A DNA stretch of 6,486 nucleotides from an uncultured Porphyromonadaceae bacterium (GTDB lineage: Bacteria; Bacteroidota; Bacteroidia; Bacteroidales; Muribaculaceae). The DNA lies in assembly GCA_947175225.1 (NCBI GenBank), contig CAMWLX010000206.1, forward strand, positions 1 through 6,486, in the 5' to 3' direction. The position numbers and the translations under genes were made by a program. Below, piece by piece: positions 6,305-6,486 of this stretch. How positions within the stretch are numbered: the stretch's first letter is position 1; each line of letters begins with the position of its first letter. The notes below the pieces were generated by a model. It had not been told where the DNA came from. It did no database searches and saw only the letters and a list, made by a program, of their open reading frames with translations.

Positions 6305-6486
6305 TTATTTACGTTTAACGTTAAAATTAAATGTTGTGCTTACTTTCTCATTCTTATAGGCATCAGCGACACCTTGAATAAGATATTTAATGCCAGTTGT
6401 TTTATTAAGATTTTCTTGAATGTTTGCCCCGGTATCATCATTCGATTCTGAGACCCACGAAGGCATTTTGGGAGTGCTAAATGTTA
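6305..6486 (-). CDS. C-terminal end of an unrecognised protein (partial, starts outside the window)
   Basis: An open frame enters from the right edge and ends at TAA 3 bp before the membrane-protein gene. It encodes the last 59 whole codons of a longer protein, beginning TFSTPKMPSWVSESNDDTGA and ending TTFNFNVKRK. The fragment is hydrophilic. It has a helix-like middle (NIQENLN, then GIKYLIQGVADAYKN) and a terminal strand of alternating polar and aromatic residues closing with basic residues. There is no membrane segment in the visible part. The frame is uninterrupted, and its short spacing matches the rest of the operon, which supports it as a real gene. Too little is present to name a family. 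Since FtsZ-like families of this kind are sometimes accompanied by von Willebrand A-domain proteins, that is one possibility to test, but nothing in the fragment shows it. Confidence 0.7.
   Translation of the reverse strand, partial: TFSTPKMPSWVSESNDDTGANIQENLNKTTGIKYLIQGVADAYKNEKVSTTFNFNVKRK

Noticed and set aside
6314..6325. Perfect 12-bp palindrome TTTAACGTTAAA just upstream of the small membrane-protein gene.
   Set aside because: It lies inside the coding end of the upstream gene (Phe-Asn-Val-Lys) in AT-rich DNA. It has no loop or T-tract for a terminator, and nothing else suggests an operator.

Overview
This window is a single, very compact stretch of operon read entirely on the minus strand. 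It carries four complete genes with a partial gene at each edge. In transcription order (high to low coordinates) these are: the 3' end of an unrecognised gene; a 152-residue three-helix membrane protein; a 464-residue tubulin/FtsZ-like GTPase; a 1129-residue protein whose C-terminal half is an actin/Hsp70-fold ATPase; a 316-residue predicted lipoprotein with coiled coils and a second membrane helix; and the first 32 codons of a protein that opens with a membrane helix. The junctions are 3 bp, 1 bp, 5 bp, a 1-bp overlap and 4 bp, so nearly all of the DNA is coding. No gap is long enough for an internal promoter or terminator, and none is visible. No RNA gene, mobile element, CRISPR array or long repeat was seen.

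The organism is most likely a member of the Bacteroidota, probably Bacteroidales. The DNA is moderately AT-rich (about 40% G+C by eye). Four of the five start sites lack a Shine-Dalgarno sequence, which is usual in that phylum. The lipoprotein has Lys-Asp-Glu directly after the lipidated cysteine, resembling the lipoprotein export signal described in Bacteroidota. This is inference from style, not a taxonomic match.

The striking content is a tubulin-superfamily GTPase and an actin-superfamily ATPase encoded back to back, with at least three membrane-associated proteins around them. The GTPase has an N-terminal GIGGTGSR loop and a GGTGASG signature. The ATPase has phosphate-1 DLGTSNT, phosphate-2 DIGGGTTD and an adenosine-type FSGNGSK. 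The lipoprotein's predicted topology would place a C-terminal domain in the cytoplasm, where it could contact the two NTPases. The simplest model is an envelope-anchored machine in which the two cytoskeletal-type NTPases act on or through a membrane complex. Distant FtsZ-like families have been proposed by comparative genomics to work in membrane remodelling with other membrane and NTPase partners, and this locus may be a Bacteroidota version or a separate system. The actual function (membrane remodelling, envelope maintenance, defence or other) cannot be read from the sequence.
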